Shown: positions 1 through 11,446, numbered from the stretch's first letter. The stretch is 64,000 nt of DNA from Fusarium oxysporum f. sp. lycopersici 4287 (GCF_000149955.1 NC_030999.1:1694132-1758131); one strand, 5' to 3'. Numbers and translations are program-made. Notes: generated by a model not told the origin, from the sequence alone.

Positions 1-1282
1 CCCGTTTTTGAAGGGTTGGGGCGGGGGTAAAAGTGAGGAATGGTTTGTGTTTTTTAAACGTAAGGCACCACGGCCGCTCTCCTCTCGCGCCGGCAGGTCG
101 CGGGGGCACTGGAAGGTAGAGAGTTAGAAAGAACGAGGCGCAGACAAAAGCCGTCGAGCCGACGTAATGTTTAAGGGGAGGCTTACTCTCAACGGTGGAG
201 CTCCAGGTTGGACCTCGGCTGGCAGTAGGTTTAACCCTACCTGTACTAATGTTCATGCAAATCGCCCCACATTCTCCATTTTCCTCCCGTCCCCCCCTTG
301 CAATCTCCCGTCGTTTTTCAGAAATATCTCCTTTAGATTCTAAACCTTTCGTCCGCGCACATTGAGACAGTAACCAAGCGGTCAAGTATGGGGGACGGGT
401 ACCCGTCCTTCTAAAATTGGACGGGTCCTGTGCTAATTACTGTATTCGGTATCGACTACCTCTGTTGTCGGGCTTTCCATCTTATTGTGTTCATTGTGAC
501 TTGACTCTTACCTGTTAGTGTATCTATAAATTTAACTAGAAACGTCCCAAATTCAGGAGGCTTTAGGCGCCTTTAATTGCGAGCCTATCAAAATTGCATT
601 GTTATGGATTCGACACAAAGACGAATACCGGCATCGTTCGCCGACGACTGCCTCCCACCTATATCCGAATATGAACCACGGGGTGCCTTATTGCAAGCAA
701 TCAACGCTTGGGCAGCGCCCAGCGGCTAAGCATTTATAACTGGAAGGTCGAGCAAAGAGAAAGCCAGTAGGAGAATATTATTTATAGGCCATAGTCACCG
801 GAACCTCCTTATTATTTTAAGAGAACGGAAATACAAAGCGACAACTCAAACAACAGGCTGCAAATTATCTTTTACTAAGGAAGGAGTCTCGAGATAAGAG
901 TACTCAGGTCCTATGGCACCATTCCGACAGCGGGTTCTCCCCCTATAACCATAAACCGAGCCAAGAAGGAAAAAATATTTTATTGAATTCGGTTATTTAT
1001 TGTCATAACGAATCGTCTTCTCGGGTTTATATCTCTAGATGATTTCATCTAAGACTCTGAACTGTACTTTAAAGGCCTTCACCCTAGCAGTCGGAGACTT
1101 GAAAGGAAGGAAAGGGTGATTCCCGGAATTTTTGAAATGGCATACCCTCAAGCCCGGATATCGATGAATAAGAAGCCTTGAATTCAGCCATAGAATAGAA
1201 GGAAAGCTGTATTATCGTTCAACCCCAGTCATTCAAGAGTTTCAGTATTATTTGCAACTTAAACATGTCGAGGCTTTTTTAG
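1..1282. other. gene-free left edge
   Basis: No reading frame longer than about 60 codons is seen on either strand here and no gene is recognised. From about 378 the DNA belongs to the terminal-inverted-repeat element described separately. The many stops in all frames fit a decayed non-coding element. Confidence 0.5.
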
Positions 1283-2235
1283 CAGGCTTGTCAATAAATA
1301 AATTCAAATCAAATTGACCCTAGTTGGATTTGATTTGGATTTGGACGACTCGATTTGAATTTGATTTGAATTCATTTGGGCACATTTGGATTTATTTGGA
1401 TTTATTTGTATATCTCAATGGCCCCACTTTTGTCCTACGATAAGATGTACCGCGTTGCTCCGACAATATCTGCTTGCAGCCGTCTTCTCGGAGGCGTGGC
1501 CACCCGCCATGTAAGCCTGAATATTCGTTCTGGCTCAGAAGATATCGCGGGAACTGAAAATAGGTTAATTGCTATTTGTAACAAGCGTGGATACTGCCGT
1601 CGTCGGAGAAGCTAGTATTGACGCAGCATCATACATGTGGGTAATGGCAGCCTTTGTCTATTGATACTCTTTGCAGAGTCAGAAACGGTGACCGGAACTT
1701 TCTTTCTCGATATGGTATCCGTGCTCCCATACCCATCCTGTCCGCTGCCTTCTTTTTTTGTTTACTGGCTAAATACCCTCGGAGGCGATGCCAATCGATG
1801 CCTTTGTACCCTAAGTGAGCTATCGAAGAAATGTCCACATTCGCTTCTATATTGTCATCGGATCGATTGAAGCTAGTCGCTGTATCGGGGTCGCTATTGG
1901 CTGTAGAGGTTGTTGAAAACAGCGCAGCTGAGATATCGGGATTCGTAGGCAGAGCCATTGGGAGCGAGGGTGTGGGGGCAGGTGGCTTCGTCAAGCAACT
2001 CGAAACGCGACGGACGCAATAACTTTCAAGGTACGCGTTGGTCGGGAGTGGGTCAACCTGGGGTTACAGTACCAGCAATGATTGGCCAGTGCTTCTATCC
2101 AAATGAATCCAGATATCCAAATAAATTCGGCTCCCGCAATTTGATTTGATTTGAGTTCATTTCGACTCGATTTAATTTGATTTGATTTGGATTTATTTGA
2201 ATTTATTTGATTTCATTTATTTGTTGACAAGCCTG
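1283..2235. mobile_element. non-autonomous hAT element with 8-bp target duplication
   Basis: The element begins CAGGCTTGTCAATAAATAAA and ends with the inverted counterpart (TTGTTGACAAGCCTG). It is flanked on both sides by the 8-bp direct repeat TTTTTTAG (1275-1282 and 2236-2243). An 8-bp duplication is diagnostic for the hAT superfamily. Subterminal regions (1300-1400 and 2100-2225) are dense in GATTTGAATTTG-like repeats, typical of transposase-binding subterminal arrays. At 953 bp it is too short for a full transposase and holds only a broken N-terminal BED-finger region. Confidence 0.85.
1640..1994 (-). pseudogene. hAT transposase N-terminal (BED finger) remnant
   Basis: On the minus strand one frame reads IDWHRLRGYLASKQ and, after a frame change near 1720, a second frame reads WVWEHGYHIEKES followed by an LCK segment. 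That is the start of the BED-type zinc finger in fungal hAT transposases and resembles WAWEYGYDIQK in the intact hAT at 36-39 kb. A stop codon and the frameshift break it and the catalytic domain is absent. It shows that the 953-bp element is an internal-deletion derivative of an autonomous hAT. Confidence 0.6.
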
Positions 2236-2683
2236 TTTTTTAGTTTCAAGCCAATGATTCACTTGAAATAGCTAGCAAATGGGACCTTAAGGTAAACCAC
2301 TTGAGGAACAACAAGGCGTGAGGGAGTCCCATAGCGGAGAAAACTATACCAACTATGGAAATTGGGACGGGGCCCCTCCAATTTTAGAAGGACGGGTACC
2401 CGTCCGCCTATTGACCGCCGCTGGCACGGGCCTAGATGGAAATGCGGCACATTTCTAGTCTTCATTCTTGCGTAGGGTAGAGTCTTTTGATGGCCCGGAA
2501 GGCAGCCGCGGCGCCGGTGTAAGGAGATTCACGATTGCAGTAGCCAGCTCGTCCAGCTCGGATAGGTTTGAGTCGACCGTGGGAAGTCAAGCGGCGCCTA
2601 GCTCTACAAGCTCAGCGAATAGGTTGACCTCGTCTTCTGTCGTTACACGGATCCGACCTGGTTGTTTCCGGGCTAGCCTAAGG

Positions 2684-4231
2684 TCAGGGGGGGGTCAAGC
2701 TGAGTGTGAAATAGTCAAAGCTGACAAAGTCCAGGTAGATTCTCTTTATACCACGGCCATAAGATTTCAAGAGACCATTTTCGCAGACGTCGCAGACCAG
2801 CGATGACTTGGAGCACGCCAATAACAGAGCTGGTATTTCCAAATTCAACACTGCAAAGAACAGTCTATCCCAACAAATTAGCACCATATTCGTTTGAACG
2901 TAATCATCTCCACATACCGTTATAGCTTGGGACCTCGTCGTGATAACAAGTGACCAAATATGACCCTGTACCACAACGCCTGGTAAGAATTCGAGCTTAT
3001 TTGTGGCCACTAAGCCAGTCCTGGATATTAAAAACTCCCACTGAGCGGCATGCCAAATCCCCATCTGCTGCTCCCCTTTTGCCGTGTTACCACCGTAACG
3101 CTTAGTTTCGATGCTAAAGGCGAGTGGGTACTGTTGCAGCAGTCTGTCGGTCGTCCAATTGAAGCAGGGCGCCATAACGTCAGATGGGGCATGGAAGGTA
3201 GGATCACGTTCTGGTATGAAACGTAGGACGTAGTCAACCCGGCTTGCTGTGTCGGGGAATCTATGATATGCTGAGTCAACGTTTGTCGTCGTGCTGCAGG
3301 GTTCCAAGGTCAGTGGTGGATGAGGTATGGATGAAGTCCCAGCTTAAACATACCAAGATATGAAGTCAAGAAGTTCTTGATTTGTACAGCTGTACATATC
3401 GCGAGCAAACAGTTCGAGCAGAGGAGTATGCACCATGTTGTTCCACGCTGACTCGTCGCTAAGCATCTGGGAGCACTGGCCAGACCGATCAGCGATGCGC
3501 AAAGCACGACGAAGGACTTCCCTAGCTGACGCCCAATCAAGTGATTCATCGAGGTCCTTGATACTATTAGTATCTTCAAAGAACATAAAGCCGTGCAGTC
3601 GATCAAGTGGCGCGGTGTTCTTGAGATGCTGATCTAGGGCTGCTTTCATGCTTTGCGGAATAATGCTGAAGCCTCTGGATATATCATTGATATCTTGGAT
3701 TAATTCAGAAAGGGACGAAGGCAAGGACTGCCGTGGTGCTGTCGTGCTGAGTGCGTCTCTAATTAATCGTTGGCCCTCTGGCCCGTACATAGGAAATAGT
3801 TTGGTCGGTGACTGCGACCGTTTTGAGCGTTTGCTGTTGCGTGACATGGAGGCATCACTTCGCGAAGCAAAACTCGAAGCATTGCTTCTCAAGCCAAGAT
3901 CTGGAGGATTATCCAGTGGATGCCTGCTTGTGCTTATGGTTTCAGCTCGTGGGGTTTGTTCATTGTCGAGATGTGTGTCGTCGCCATGAGCCCGTTTCTT
4001 TCCGGGTGTCGACGGTAGCATCTCTGATGACGTTGAATCTTGAGAGTTCTCGTCTCTTGACCTTGGAGGTGATACGGGATAACGACGTTTTCGGGGCTCG
4101 CTAAGTTTAAGAGATCGTCGTCGTTTGAGGGCGCAAGCTTGGCCGGCTTTCGAAATGTCTGGCGTGGGTTGTTCAAAAGGGAGATGATCAAGCCAATGCA
4201 CAACTTGATGGATGAGTAAGTTGAATTCCAT
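2684..4231 (-). CDS. PD-(D/E)XK nuclease-like fungal protein
   Basis: Two exons on the minus strand, 4231-3354 and 3293-2684, joined by a 60-bp intron (donor GTATGT, acceptor CTGCAG) that keeps frame. The start is the ATG of MEFNLLIHQVVHWLDHLP; upstream in-frame codons include only non-ATG starts. The N-terminal third is basic and Ser/Pro-rich (KRRRSLKLSEPRKRR), then a helical region (SLSELIQDINDISRGF) and a C-terminal domain with SIETK, QMGIWHAAQW and FLPGVVVQGHIWSLVIT. This order matches the PD-(D/E)XK nuclease-like family abundant in Pezizomycotina (from memory, Pfam PDDEXK_12), with ExK as the putative catalytic pair. The biological role of that family is not established. The C-terminus looks slightly altered but the gene is otherwise intact. 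Confidence 0.75.
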
Positions 4232-4869
4232 GAGGGCTATCACAATGCGTGGAATGCAACTACTTTTGCTACGCTGACATTGATGTTGATGCGGATGACA
4301 AGTTAACAATAAACAAAGCAGTAATTCTGACAGTAAAAGAATGTCCCGCTAATTTCGTGCGCGTAATTTGTTTATCGCTTGGTTGGCGGGGTGATTCAAG
4401 CGATATTTTGACTTCTTGTCAGACACTAAGTTATACCCAATTAGGTATGAATGTTCATCACTTGGCAGGCAATCTACCCTGCACCATTGGAACTCAACAT
4501 GTTTATTTTCGCTAACTTTCACACCTTCCTTTGTCATCACACTTTCTTGGCATACAAGTGTTAAGAAAGTGGCCCTAGTCTTCTATTCCTAATTGTCGTG
4601 TACCCTTAATTGTACCCCCTGTTTATTTCTCACGTGTTTGTTTATCTCCTGTCTATTCCCATATGACCATACTATGGTGACTTATGGTTTTTCATTTCGA
4701 TCGACAGTCTGGGGGCGCATTACTTACGCGTGTAAACACGCGTAAACGCGTACTTCAGCTTTCTTACATCATCTACTCTCTTTGCTGTAATTTCAATTCG
4801 AGGTTTCCTCCAACGATCTTTAAAAGCTCGTACCATCGAAAGGCTAGTGGACTATGAAAGACTTTCACT
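4232..4869. other. intergenic, promoter side of the OrsD-like gene
   Basis: No gene is supported here. The stretch separates the two divergently transcribed genes at 4231 (minus) and 4870 (plus) and contains the ACGCGT cluster listed separately. Confidence 0.5.
4726..4751. promoter_or_regulatory. cluster of three ACGCGT (MCB-like) sites
   Basis: Three perfect ACGCGT hexamers occur at 4726-4731, 4738-4743 and 4746-4751. The first two form a hairpin-like inverted repeat, ACGCGTGT-AA-ACACGCGT. ACGCGT is the MluI cell-cycle box bound by MBF-type factors in fungi. The cluster lies about 120-145 bp upstream of the ATG at 4870, a reasonable promoter position. Binding is inferred from the motif only. 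Confidence 0.4.
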
Positions 4870-5358
4870 ATGGAACTTGAAGATCTCTTTTACTACGATC
4901 CTTCTTGGCATGTCATTGTTTGCAAACAGTGTGGCGCTGTACCGCAAACCAATATCGCCCGGCATATCCGACGGCACCACAATGCGACGCGTGCCTTTAA
5001 GGTTGCTGCCATCAAGCTATTTGAGCGAAATTTCGACCATCTACCTCTCATACGAGACGCCGACGAGATATGTAGGAACGTGCGACCGTTGCCGATCGCC
5101 TATCCGATTCGGTTCCTTGATGTTTTTCACGATGGAATTTGTTGTCTACTTTGTCAAGACGACCGAGACTGGTATGTCTGCCGAGGTCGCACAGCAATAG
5201 AAGATCATCTCAAAAAGGTTCATAACCAACCATTGCGCCAACCAGGGCGTAGACGAAAGGGAGAAGCTGGAGGGATCAAGGGTTTGGCCCAGGCCGATCT
5301 GGTCCGGACTCCAGTCTCTTGTGAAACCCTAGGAATTATTCGTAGACGATTCTGTTAG
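4870..5358 (+). CDS. OrsD-like (DUF3505-type) C2H2 protein, short
   Basis: A 162-residue single-exon frame with two zinc-finger-like modules: CKQCGAVPQTNIARHIRRHH (about residues 18-37) and a CCLLC...H...VH module (about 91-118). This pairing resembles the N-terminal region of fungal OrsD-family proteins (DUF3505). Full-length members are several hundred residues longer, so this is a short form or truncated copy. The stop lies 18 bp before the left target repeat of the LINE, so the LINE did not interrupt the present frame but may have separated it from downstream sequence. Other pieces of the same family occur at 17.6, 29.4, 35.4, 39.2 and 48.3 kb. Function is unknown; nucleic-acid binding is inferred from the fingers. 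Confidence 0.5.
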   Translation: MELEDLFYYDPSWHVIVCKQCGAVPQTNIARHIRRHHNATRAFKVAAIKLFERNFDHLPLIRDADEICRNVRPLPIAYPIRFLDVFHDGICCLLCQDDRDWYVCRGRTAIEDHLKKVHNQPLRQPGRRRKGEAGGIKGLAQADLVRTPVSCETLGIIRRRFC

Positions 5359-5364
5359 AATCGT
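5346..5364. terminator. short hairpin at the OrsD-like stop codon
   Basis: GACGATTC-TGTTA-GAATCGTC is a perfect 8-bp stem with a 5-nt loop spanning the stop codon. A role in 3' end formation is possible but not shown. Confidence 0.3.
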
Positions 5365-5709
5365 CCATATAAATGCCTAGTCCCACACACACACACACAC
5401 AAGTCTATTACGCCCGGTAGGCCATTGCCCAGAGGGCTCTATGAGTTAAAAATACATACATCTCGCTAGTTGTTGCCTTGATCTCGCCAAGCCCATGTGG
5501 TTCTTGTCTTGTTCTTTCCAGCCTGGTCATCGCTTGTCTCCTTGATCCCCGTAATTGTTAGTAATGGCAGGTCAACTTGAAGCCCAATTCCTCCAAGTGT
5601 TCAGTTTCCTATCTTCGGCGGCTGAAGCGGTGCCTGCTTCTGGTTGTCCAGGGTAGTCGTTGTCGGTAGGTATAATTTTATGGTCGATAGGTTAGTAGTG
5701 AAGTTGTTG

Positions 5710-8700
5710 TCATCTCTGTTCCAGGCGACCTGTGGCGATCGCGAAACGGATTGTGGCTCGTACTGCTTCCATGTTCGGTGTCCACTTTTGTCCGTCTGAT
5801 GCAGCTTTGCCCCCCAAATGAAAGGAGAGGTTGCCGCGCTTTTCCTCTACACATTGAAGCATCATCTCCTTGCGCTGTGCCATCCATTTTACACATCGGA
5901 AGAGGAAATGCTCTACTGTTTCTTTTGCTTGCCCGCATGGGCATTCATCAGTCACTGCTGCTCCGATTTGATACAGGTAGCCATTCAGTCGTGCTATTCC
6001 GGTCCTGAGTTGTGCCAGCACGCTGGCTTCCTTCCACGGTAGCTGGTCGTACAGTAGCCGAGTATGTTTACCAGGCAGAGCTGAGTCGACCTTTCTCGAA
6101 TGTCTGCCAACTCGGTCTGGTAGTTTCCTCTTCCTTCGCAAGTCTGCTCTCGTTCGACTGAGAATTGTCGTCTTTGCTTTGCTTGTTCCTATGCGTGGTG
6201 TGACGTACGGCTCTGTTGCGTGGCGGGCTGACATCTTGGCTATCCTCTGGATTTCGAGCTCATTGTCAGATGTTAGCCAGATGAGCCTGACTCTATTCAT
6301 GTCTCCTTTGAGCTTTTCTATAGCATCGTATATCTCCCGAATGTGCCCCTGGCCCGATTGCTGGCGAGGGTTACCTATAGCTTGTGCCGCCGATCTGTTA
6401 CTCGTCAAGATCACTACAATCCGATACTTCATCTCTGGCAGATATTTTAGGCCACGAGCGATGGCTGCTAGTTCGGCGGTGTACGGGTTGTGTTCTTCCG
6501 TCGTCCCTAGCGTGACCGAGAAGGTCTCGATGATCTTGCCGGCTCTCGCTAAGGATATAGGGATTCGAACGGTTCCTCCCATGCCGACCAGATCGTTTCT
6601 CGCCGAGCTGCTTGTCGCTATTCTTACCGCCCATCCTGCTTTGGCTAACTCTTTGATCTTGTCGTCTTCTTCCCCTTCCTGTCCGCCCAACGTGGCTTGC
6701 ATGCGTTCTTCCCACGGGGCGAGGGCGAACGGCTGGATGATCTCCATGGTATCTCTCGGTAGCTCTCTGCATACGTCCGCGATGCGCCTAAGCGGAGATA
6801 TGAATCTCCGGAAAGCTTTGATCCCTCGCAAGAGATTTCGGACCGGATTTGTCCGTGGGAGGGTGTGTATGTCCACCCAGAGTTTACTTGCTCGTCTCCA
6901 AAACCGTTCGTAAATGCTCGCTATGTGAGCTTCCGCCTCAGCTACTGCTGTCGCCACACTTGTGAAGGACCCTATGATCGCCTGCGCTCCTACCCTTTGA
7001 ACTCGATGAACGGCATATGCCGACGCCGTCTTGCACGCATGCATCCAGACATTGGAGGCGTAGTCTACCACAGGAGCCACCATAGCTGTAAAAAGCTGTC
7101 TCGTTGTCGAGGGGTCTATTCCCTTCAATCGTCTCAATTCCATCGCCGCTTCTAAACCCTTTGTTGCTGCCCTTGCGATGTGTTGCTTATAGTGAAGGCG
7201 CGAGTCCATGACCACCCCAAGAATCTTGACTTGATCCGTTGGGACAACTTTCTCGCCCTTGATGGTGACAGGTTCCGAGTCTATTCTGCCTGTGTACCTG
7301 GTGAAATGTATGATTGCCGTCTTTTCCGCCTCAAATGTCGCGCCGCTGCGTCTCTCCCAGTCAAGAGCTTTATCAATGACCGCTTGTATCCCTCTCCGGT
7401 TGCTCTGGGCTGTCGGTCCCGACACCCACGCCGTGTAGTCGTCGACGAAAGCGATGGCCCCGCCATTCCTATCGATCTGAGTCTGCACTAGATCTGCGTT
7501 GAAGAACAGAAACAGTATCGGCGACAAGGGCGACCCCTGCGGGAGTCCTGCTTGTGGTAGAGGTTGGCTTTCGGAACTTTGGCCATTGATTACAATGGTT
7601 GCAGTTCGCTCTGAACAAAAGGCATCGATCCAGCGCAAGAGGCCCTCTGGGATCCCTCTCGCCTTCATCCGCTGCAGCAACCTCTCTTTGCACACGCCAT
7701 TGTATGCCCCTTTAACGTCGAAACTAATGAGACTCACAACATGGCGTGAACGCCAAGCTGAGAAGATGTGTTCTTGCAGGAGTATGAGGGCTTGCTCTGC
7801 TGATCGCTGCTTCCGCGCACCGAAATGGTTGATCGGAAGAAGTCCGTAAGTCTCTACCGCGTGGGAGATCCTCTCAGCAACTACCGACTCTAACACTTTA
7901 CCTAGCGTAGCGAGAAGCGAGATTGGTCTCCACGCTTTCGCGATCGTATAATCATCTTTACCTGGCTTCTTGAGTGGGATGATTCGAGCATGTCTCCACT
8001 GGTCTGGTATCACGCCTTCCTCCAGTGATGCCTGAAAGATGGCGAGGACGTCGTGTTTCACTGACGGCCAGACTTGCTTCCAGACGATCGCTGGTAACCC
8101 GTCTTCTCCTGGTGCCTTCCATGATTTTGTCGCCCACAGTTGACGTTCCACTTCTTCCAAAGTCAGGTCGGGCATCGTTACTGGGGCTCTCTGTTGTCGC
8201 GGTCCTTCGTCTTCGATATTGTCTGGCAATGGCGGGAAGAACTTCGCCAGTAGTTCTTCGGCTTGCTCTTTATGGCTCGTTGTTGCTGCTCCATCTGCTT
8301 TGACGAGCTGCGGTACTTTCCCAAAAGCTGCCTCATCCCCAGACTTCATGTACTTGGCTGCTTTCCAGATATTATCGTTATCCGCCAGAAACTCCTTCCA
8401 GTGCGTGTTCTTCCGTTGTCGGATAGCATCGTGGTATTGCTTCGCCGCAGCCTTTGCCGTGTCTTCGAGATCTGCAGTGTTCTGTCCCGCACGCCTTGCG
8501 GCTCGAGCTCGATTCCTCCAATACGTGTATACATGCCGCAGCTGTGTGAGGTCATTGGTCCACCATCGTTTTGCGTATGGCGACGGTTTGGCTCTGGGCG
8601 TTAATGCCTGGACCGCATCCAAGACGGCCAACATCAATCTGTCCGTTCTTTGCTGCACAGTATTCCCCACCGGCCTGCTCCTCAGCGAGTCTGTGATCCT

Positions 8701-9489
8701 GCTATTGATCTCCTTCCAGGGTGCGTTCTTGAACAGAAGTCTTTCTTCCAGTTTCGGCGCCGGGACTGAAATGTCGAACACCGTTTCTATCGTGCGATGA
8801 TCTGATCCGTGCTCTGTGCCATGTATCGCGCATTTGATGTTTGCGTCTGCGAGCTCTTCGGAGGCCAGGACCAAGTCGATAGTCGTTTCATAATCTCCGC
8901 TCTGCCACGTCTTCGTGCCTCGGCGAAGGAGGCTTCTGAGCATGAAATCGTTCATCAAGTCGATGATCGGATCCGCCTCGCCCTGTCTCTCCACTGCTAC
9001 ATCGTCTCCGCCCCACACCTGGTCGTGGCGATTGAAATCACCAACAACCACTACATCCACCGCCCCCCCGGATCTCCGTCTCACCTCTTGAATGGCTCTA
9101 CGAAGCTTAGCGCATATGTCCTGTAGAGCTTGGGCGTCTCCCCCCGGCACGTAGACAGACGCCGTGAAGACCAGACGATCTGGCAGCCGAACAACCGCTG
9201 CCGTCACGTCTGGTGAGTCTATCGGCACCTGCTCGGCTTCCACCTCCTTGTTCACCCAAAGCATACTCCGAATCACCCATCTACCTTCCCTCTCTGTCGT
9301 AGGTACCATCTTGACCCATTTGTGGTGCCCCATCGGTGTTGTCAATAGCCTACCCTGGATCCTCCGTGCTTGGGGTTCTTGGATGGCTAATACGGTTGCA
9401 TCCTGAATGTCCTTGTCGTTCATTAAACTATCATGAACCGGTCCTTGCTTTCTGACATTCAGTTGAAACAGTCGGAATATGCTATTCAT
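5710..9489 (-). CDS. LINE ORF2: endonuclease, reverse transcriptase, RNase H-like
   Basis: About 1259 residues from the ATG at 9489. The N-terminal exonuclease-endonuclease-phosphatase domain (about 1-240) has QEPQ, GDFNRHD (about 150) and GSDHR (about 228). The reverse transcriptase has [10 protein letters not shown] and the catalytic FVDDY. A later region ([12 protein letters not shown], then PRQQSGQ) is RNase H-like, but the usual Asp residues are replaced (TSSSARN and LTSNRS), so activity is doubtful. The C-terminus has a CPCG...H...C zinc motif. The ATG overlaps the ORF1 stop by 8 nt (ATGAATAG), which favours termination-reinitiation, so the open frame upstream of 9489 is probably not the real start. 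The protein would nick target DNA and prime cDNA synthesis on it. Confidence 0.88.
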   Translation of the reverse strand: MNSIFRLFQLNVRKQGPVHDSLMNDKDIQDATVLAIQEPQARRIQGRLLTTPMGHHKWVKMVPTTEREGRWVIRSMLWVNKEVEAEQVPIDSPDVTAAVVRLPDRLVFTASVYVPGGDAQALQDICAKLRRAIQEVRRRSGGAVDVVVVGDFNRHDQVWGGDDVAVERQGEADPIIDLMNDFMLRSLLRRGTKTWQSGDYETTIDLVLASEELADANIKCAIHGTEHGSDHRTIETVFDISVPAPKLEERLLFKNAPWKEINSRITDSLRSRPVGNTVQQRTDRLMLAVLDAVQALTPRAKPSPYAKRWWTNDLTQLRHVYTYWRNRARAARRAGQNTADLEDTAKAAAKQYHDAIRQRKNTHWKEFLADNDNIWKAAKYMKSGDEAAFGKVPQLVKADGAATTSHKEQAEELLAKFFPPLPDNIEDEGPRQQRAPVTMPDLTLEEVERQLWATKSWKAPGEDGLPAIVWKQVWPSVKHDVLAIFQASLEEGVIPDQWRHARIIPLKKPGKDDYTIAKAWRPISLLATLGKVLESVVAERISHAVETYGLLPINHFGARKQRSAEQALILLQEHIFSAWRSRHVVSLISFDVKGAYNGVCKERLLQRMKARGIPEGLLRWIDAFCSERTATIVINGQSSESQPLPQAGLPQGSPLSPILFLFFNADLVQTQIDRNGGAIAFVDDYTAWVSGPTAQSNRRGIQAVIDKALDWERRSGATFEAEKTAIIHFTRYTGRIDSEPVTIKGEKVVPTDQVKILGVVMDSRLHYKQHIARAATKGLEAAMELRRLKGIDPSTTRQLFTAMVAPVVDYASNVWMHACKTASAYAVHRVQRVGAQAIIGSFTSVATAVAEAEAHIASIYERFWRRASKLWVDIHTLPRTNPVRNLLRGIKAFRRFISPLRRIADVCRELPRDTMEIIQPFALAPWEERMQATLGGQEGEEDDKIKELAKAGWAVRIATSSSARNDLVGMGGTVRIPISLARAGKIIETFSVTLGTTEEHNPYTAELAAIARGLKYLPEMKYRIVVILTSNRSAAQAIGNPRQQSGQGHIREIYDAIEKLKGDMNRVRLIWLTSDNELEIQRIAKMSARHATEPYVTPRIGTSKAKTTILSRTRADLRRKRKLPDRVGRHSRKVDSALPGKHTRLLYDQLPWKEASVLAQLRTGIARLNGYLYQIGAAVTDECPCGQAKETVEHFLFRCVKWMAQRKEMMLQCVEEKRGNLSFHLGGKAASDGQKWTPNMEAVRATIRFAIATGRLEQR

Positions 9490-10801
9490 TTTGTGATGGA
9501 TAGAGCTTCCGACAGTTTCTGCTGTATGACTCATGGGGGCCGCCGCATGGGATACATTTCGGAATCGTTCCTGTGCATGCACTGTGGTGATGGCCTTCTT
9601 GCCCGCATCTGCCACAGACTTGTGGTCTGTCGCATTGGTAGGCCTTATGGCTCGTGATCTGTTGGCAGTTGTAACATTGCTTGGGGCGGTCACGACGTTC
9701 GAACGCCTTTGTAGTACCGGATTCTCCTCCAGCCACAAAGAATCCTTCGTTGATGAACCGCCTAGCTTCTGACCGTTTTTTGAGATATACGACCATCGAG
9801 CCATACGCCTTGGGGATGTCTCTCTTGCTGAGCCATGCTACCTTGGCAACTTCGGTGTCATTTTCTCGGCCGAGCGTCTCGGTGATCTCAACTCGAACTT
9901 CGTTCTTCTCGTCTAGTACCGCAATACGGCTGACATTATCCACTCTGATAGGGTACAGGTCGTCTCGTAGGATCCGGGCTCCTGGGGCCAGTTTTGTTTC
10001 CGCTACGCGTTTCACAATCTCATGCTCGCTCTCGTCCCTGCAGGTGATCCTGACGCGGTGGGGATTCTTTGGGTCCTTAGTCACCGCTCGGCATCGCCAC
10101 GTGGGATTATCCAGTTCGAAGCGGGCTTCGTGCTCCACTGTCGCTCGGATCGTCCCGGCTGAGAGCCTAGCCTCATCTTCTTCTAGTCTTGAAACGTCAA
10201 TCGTGCAGTAAAGCACGTCTGTGGGGTTCGGAGGAGCGGCTAAGGTCCTCGAATCGTTGTGGGGTAAGAATGGTGTCAGTCGTGTGACGTCAGCATATGA
10301 TCGTTGAGGTCCGTCCATTGCGTTCGTAACGATAGTTTCGAGCTGCTCGCGGACGCGCTGCAGCTCCTCGGTCATCTGATCTTTGATCTCCACCATCTGC
10401 TTGCCCATCTCGCGTACTGTCTCTTCCTGCTTTGCAACAGCTTCCTTGAGTTCCTTGGTCATCTCCATCTGTTCCCTCAGCGCTTCCTGCAGCCTCTTGG
10501 TCTCCCTGCGCGACTCTGCCAGGAGATCCAGCGCCTTCTGCAGCATTGCCCTTCCATCGCTGCTGCTGCCACTGCCGCTACTCTTTCGGGTTTCGGTCGG
10601 TCGGTCGATCTGTTCTTCGGTCGGTACATTTCGCGTCGTCTGCCGGGTAGTTTTTCGCGTTTCTTTGGCAGTGTCTTCCAATTGTCGCGCCGTGTCTCGG
10701 ACCTTGCTCGTTGGCCTCACCATTCGACTTGGTCTCTTTGGCGTCGAAAAGGGGGCGTCATCCTGCTCCACTACGATCTCGGCCCCTATTGGGTCCGCCA
10801 T
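9482..10801 (-). CDS. LINE ORF1: gag-like protein with three CCHC knuckles
   Basis: About 439 residues starting at the ATG of [13 protein letters not shown]. The N-terminal half is charged and forms a long predicted coiled coil (about 90-190, rich in Glu, Lys and Gln heptads). The middle is an RNA-recognition-like region, and the C-terminus holds three CCHC-type knuckles beginning [20 protein letters not shown] and CIPCGG. This is the RNA-binding nucleocapsid-type protein of Tad/I-clade LINEs. It ends at TAG within the ORF2 start. The open frame continues upstream without an ATG, so the start chosen is the first in-frame ATG. Confidence 0.85.
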   Translation of the reverse strand: MADPIGAEIVVEQDDAPFSTPKRPSRMVRPTSKVRDTARQLEDTAKETRKTTRQTTRNVPTEEQIDRPTETRKSSGSGSSSDGRAMLQKALDLLAESRRETKRLQEALREQMEMTKELKEAVAKQEETVREMGKQMVEIKDQMTEELQRVREQLETIVTNAMDGPQRSYADVTRLTPFLPHNDSRTLAAPPNPTDVLYCTIDVSRLEEDEARLSAGTIRATVEHEARFELDNPTWRCRAVTKDPKNPHRVRITCRDESEHEIVKRVAETKLAPGARILRDDLYPIRVDNVSRIAVLDEKNEVRVEITETLGRENDTEVAKVAWLSKRDIPKAYGSMVVYLKKRSEARRFINEGFFVAGGESGTTKAFERRDRPKQCYNCQQITSHKAYQCDRPQVCGRCGQEGHHHSACTGTIPKCIPCGGPHESYSRNCRKLYPSQNE

Positions 10802-10898
10802 GACGGGCAGTCTCCACCACGAATTTTCTCCCAAACAACGATGATTCTTCTGATCCAAATCGGTACAGTAAAGATCGAAATCGGTCCCTAGTCCCACA

Positions 10899-11446
10899 GT
10901 CCAAAATCAATTGTTGTACAATTGATTAAATTTACCCCACTTTACAGGGGGTAGAATTGAATTTATGATTTATGCTTGGTTGCACGTTCAAACATGCCAA
11001 CACTTTAACGGCGGTGCGTCAAGTTCTGGCTCACTAACAATTATTCACCCTGACATCCATTGTTTGTGTCGGCTGGCAGCCTAAGCCGTTGTACGCAGTC
11101 GTAGTGGTCGGTGAGCGCCCTTTCTTTGATTATCGAATCGATCAAACGGCTGAAACACCTCGTGCATGTGCGTCTCGATTGTCCCAATGAATCTGCCGAA
11201 GGAATCGAGAGGTTACTACAAACCCCCGGACCTTTGACGTTATTTTTCGAACCACATTGCTGAAGCCAGTCAAATTTCTAGTCTACTTCCTAGAAAGCGG
11301 GGTAAAATAAATCAATTGGATGGCAATTGGCTTTGAACTGTAGGACTATGCACGTGGCTGACGCGGGAGGCCCTCTCAATAATATCAGTGCCTGAAGCGG
11401 GGGAAACTCTGTTTCAGAACCCGAAGCTGTCTCCTAAGCCTTAACA
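10899..11446. other. intergenic with a short perfect hairpin
   Basis: No gene recognised. AATCAATTG-TTGTA-CAATTGATT at about 10905-10927 is a perfect 9-bp stem just outside the LINE target repeat. The rest is unremarkable upstream DNA of the BTB gene. Confidence 0.4.

Larger units (their letters stand above)
378..2418. mobile_element. old DNA transposon bounded by inverted repeats, carrying a nested hAT
   Basis: Positions 393-420 and 2378-2405 are a 28-bp perfect inverted repeat built round the palindrome GGACGGGTACCCGTCC. The similarity extends outward to GCGGTCAA at 378 and its complement near 2411-2418, giving imperfect arms of about 40 bp. Removing the 961 bp of the inserted hAT and its target repeat leaves an element of about 1.1 kb. 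No transposase frame remains, so it is a non-autonomous or decayed copy. A TA dinucleotide lies inside each arm, so Tc1/mariner-type termini are possible, but no clear target duplication was found outside the arms. Confidence 0.55.
5388..10886 (-). mobile_element. full-length Tad/I-like LINE retrotransposon
   Basis: A two-ORF non-LTR element on the minus strand. Both ends are marked by the 12-bp direct repeat CCTAGTCCCACA (5376-5387 and 10887-10898), read as the target-site duplication. The 3' end (low coordinates) finishes in a (TG)n run, seen as CA repeats at 5385-5400 on the plus strand, in place of a long poly(A). The 5' leader before ORF1 is only about 85 bp. Both ORFs are open, so the copy is probably full length and recent. 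Minus-strand order is gag-like ORF1 with CCHC knuckles, then endonuclease, reverse transcriptase, RNase H-like region and a C-terminal zinc motif. Confidence 0.88.

Noticed and set aside
5710..6800. LINE RNase H residue changes as evidence that the element is dead
   Set aside because: The rest of both ORFs is intact, and substituted RNase H-like tails can be a family trait; the change alone does not show decay.
6179..6913. A 244-codon plus-strand frame over the LINE
   Set aside because: It is antisense to the reverse transcriptase-RNase H region, has no domain signal, and the minus-strand frame is clearly the coding one.
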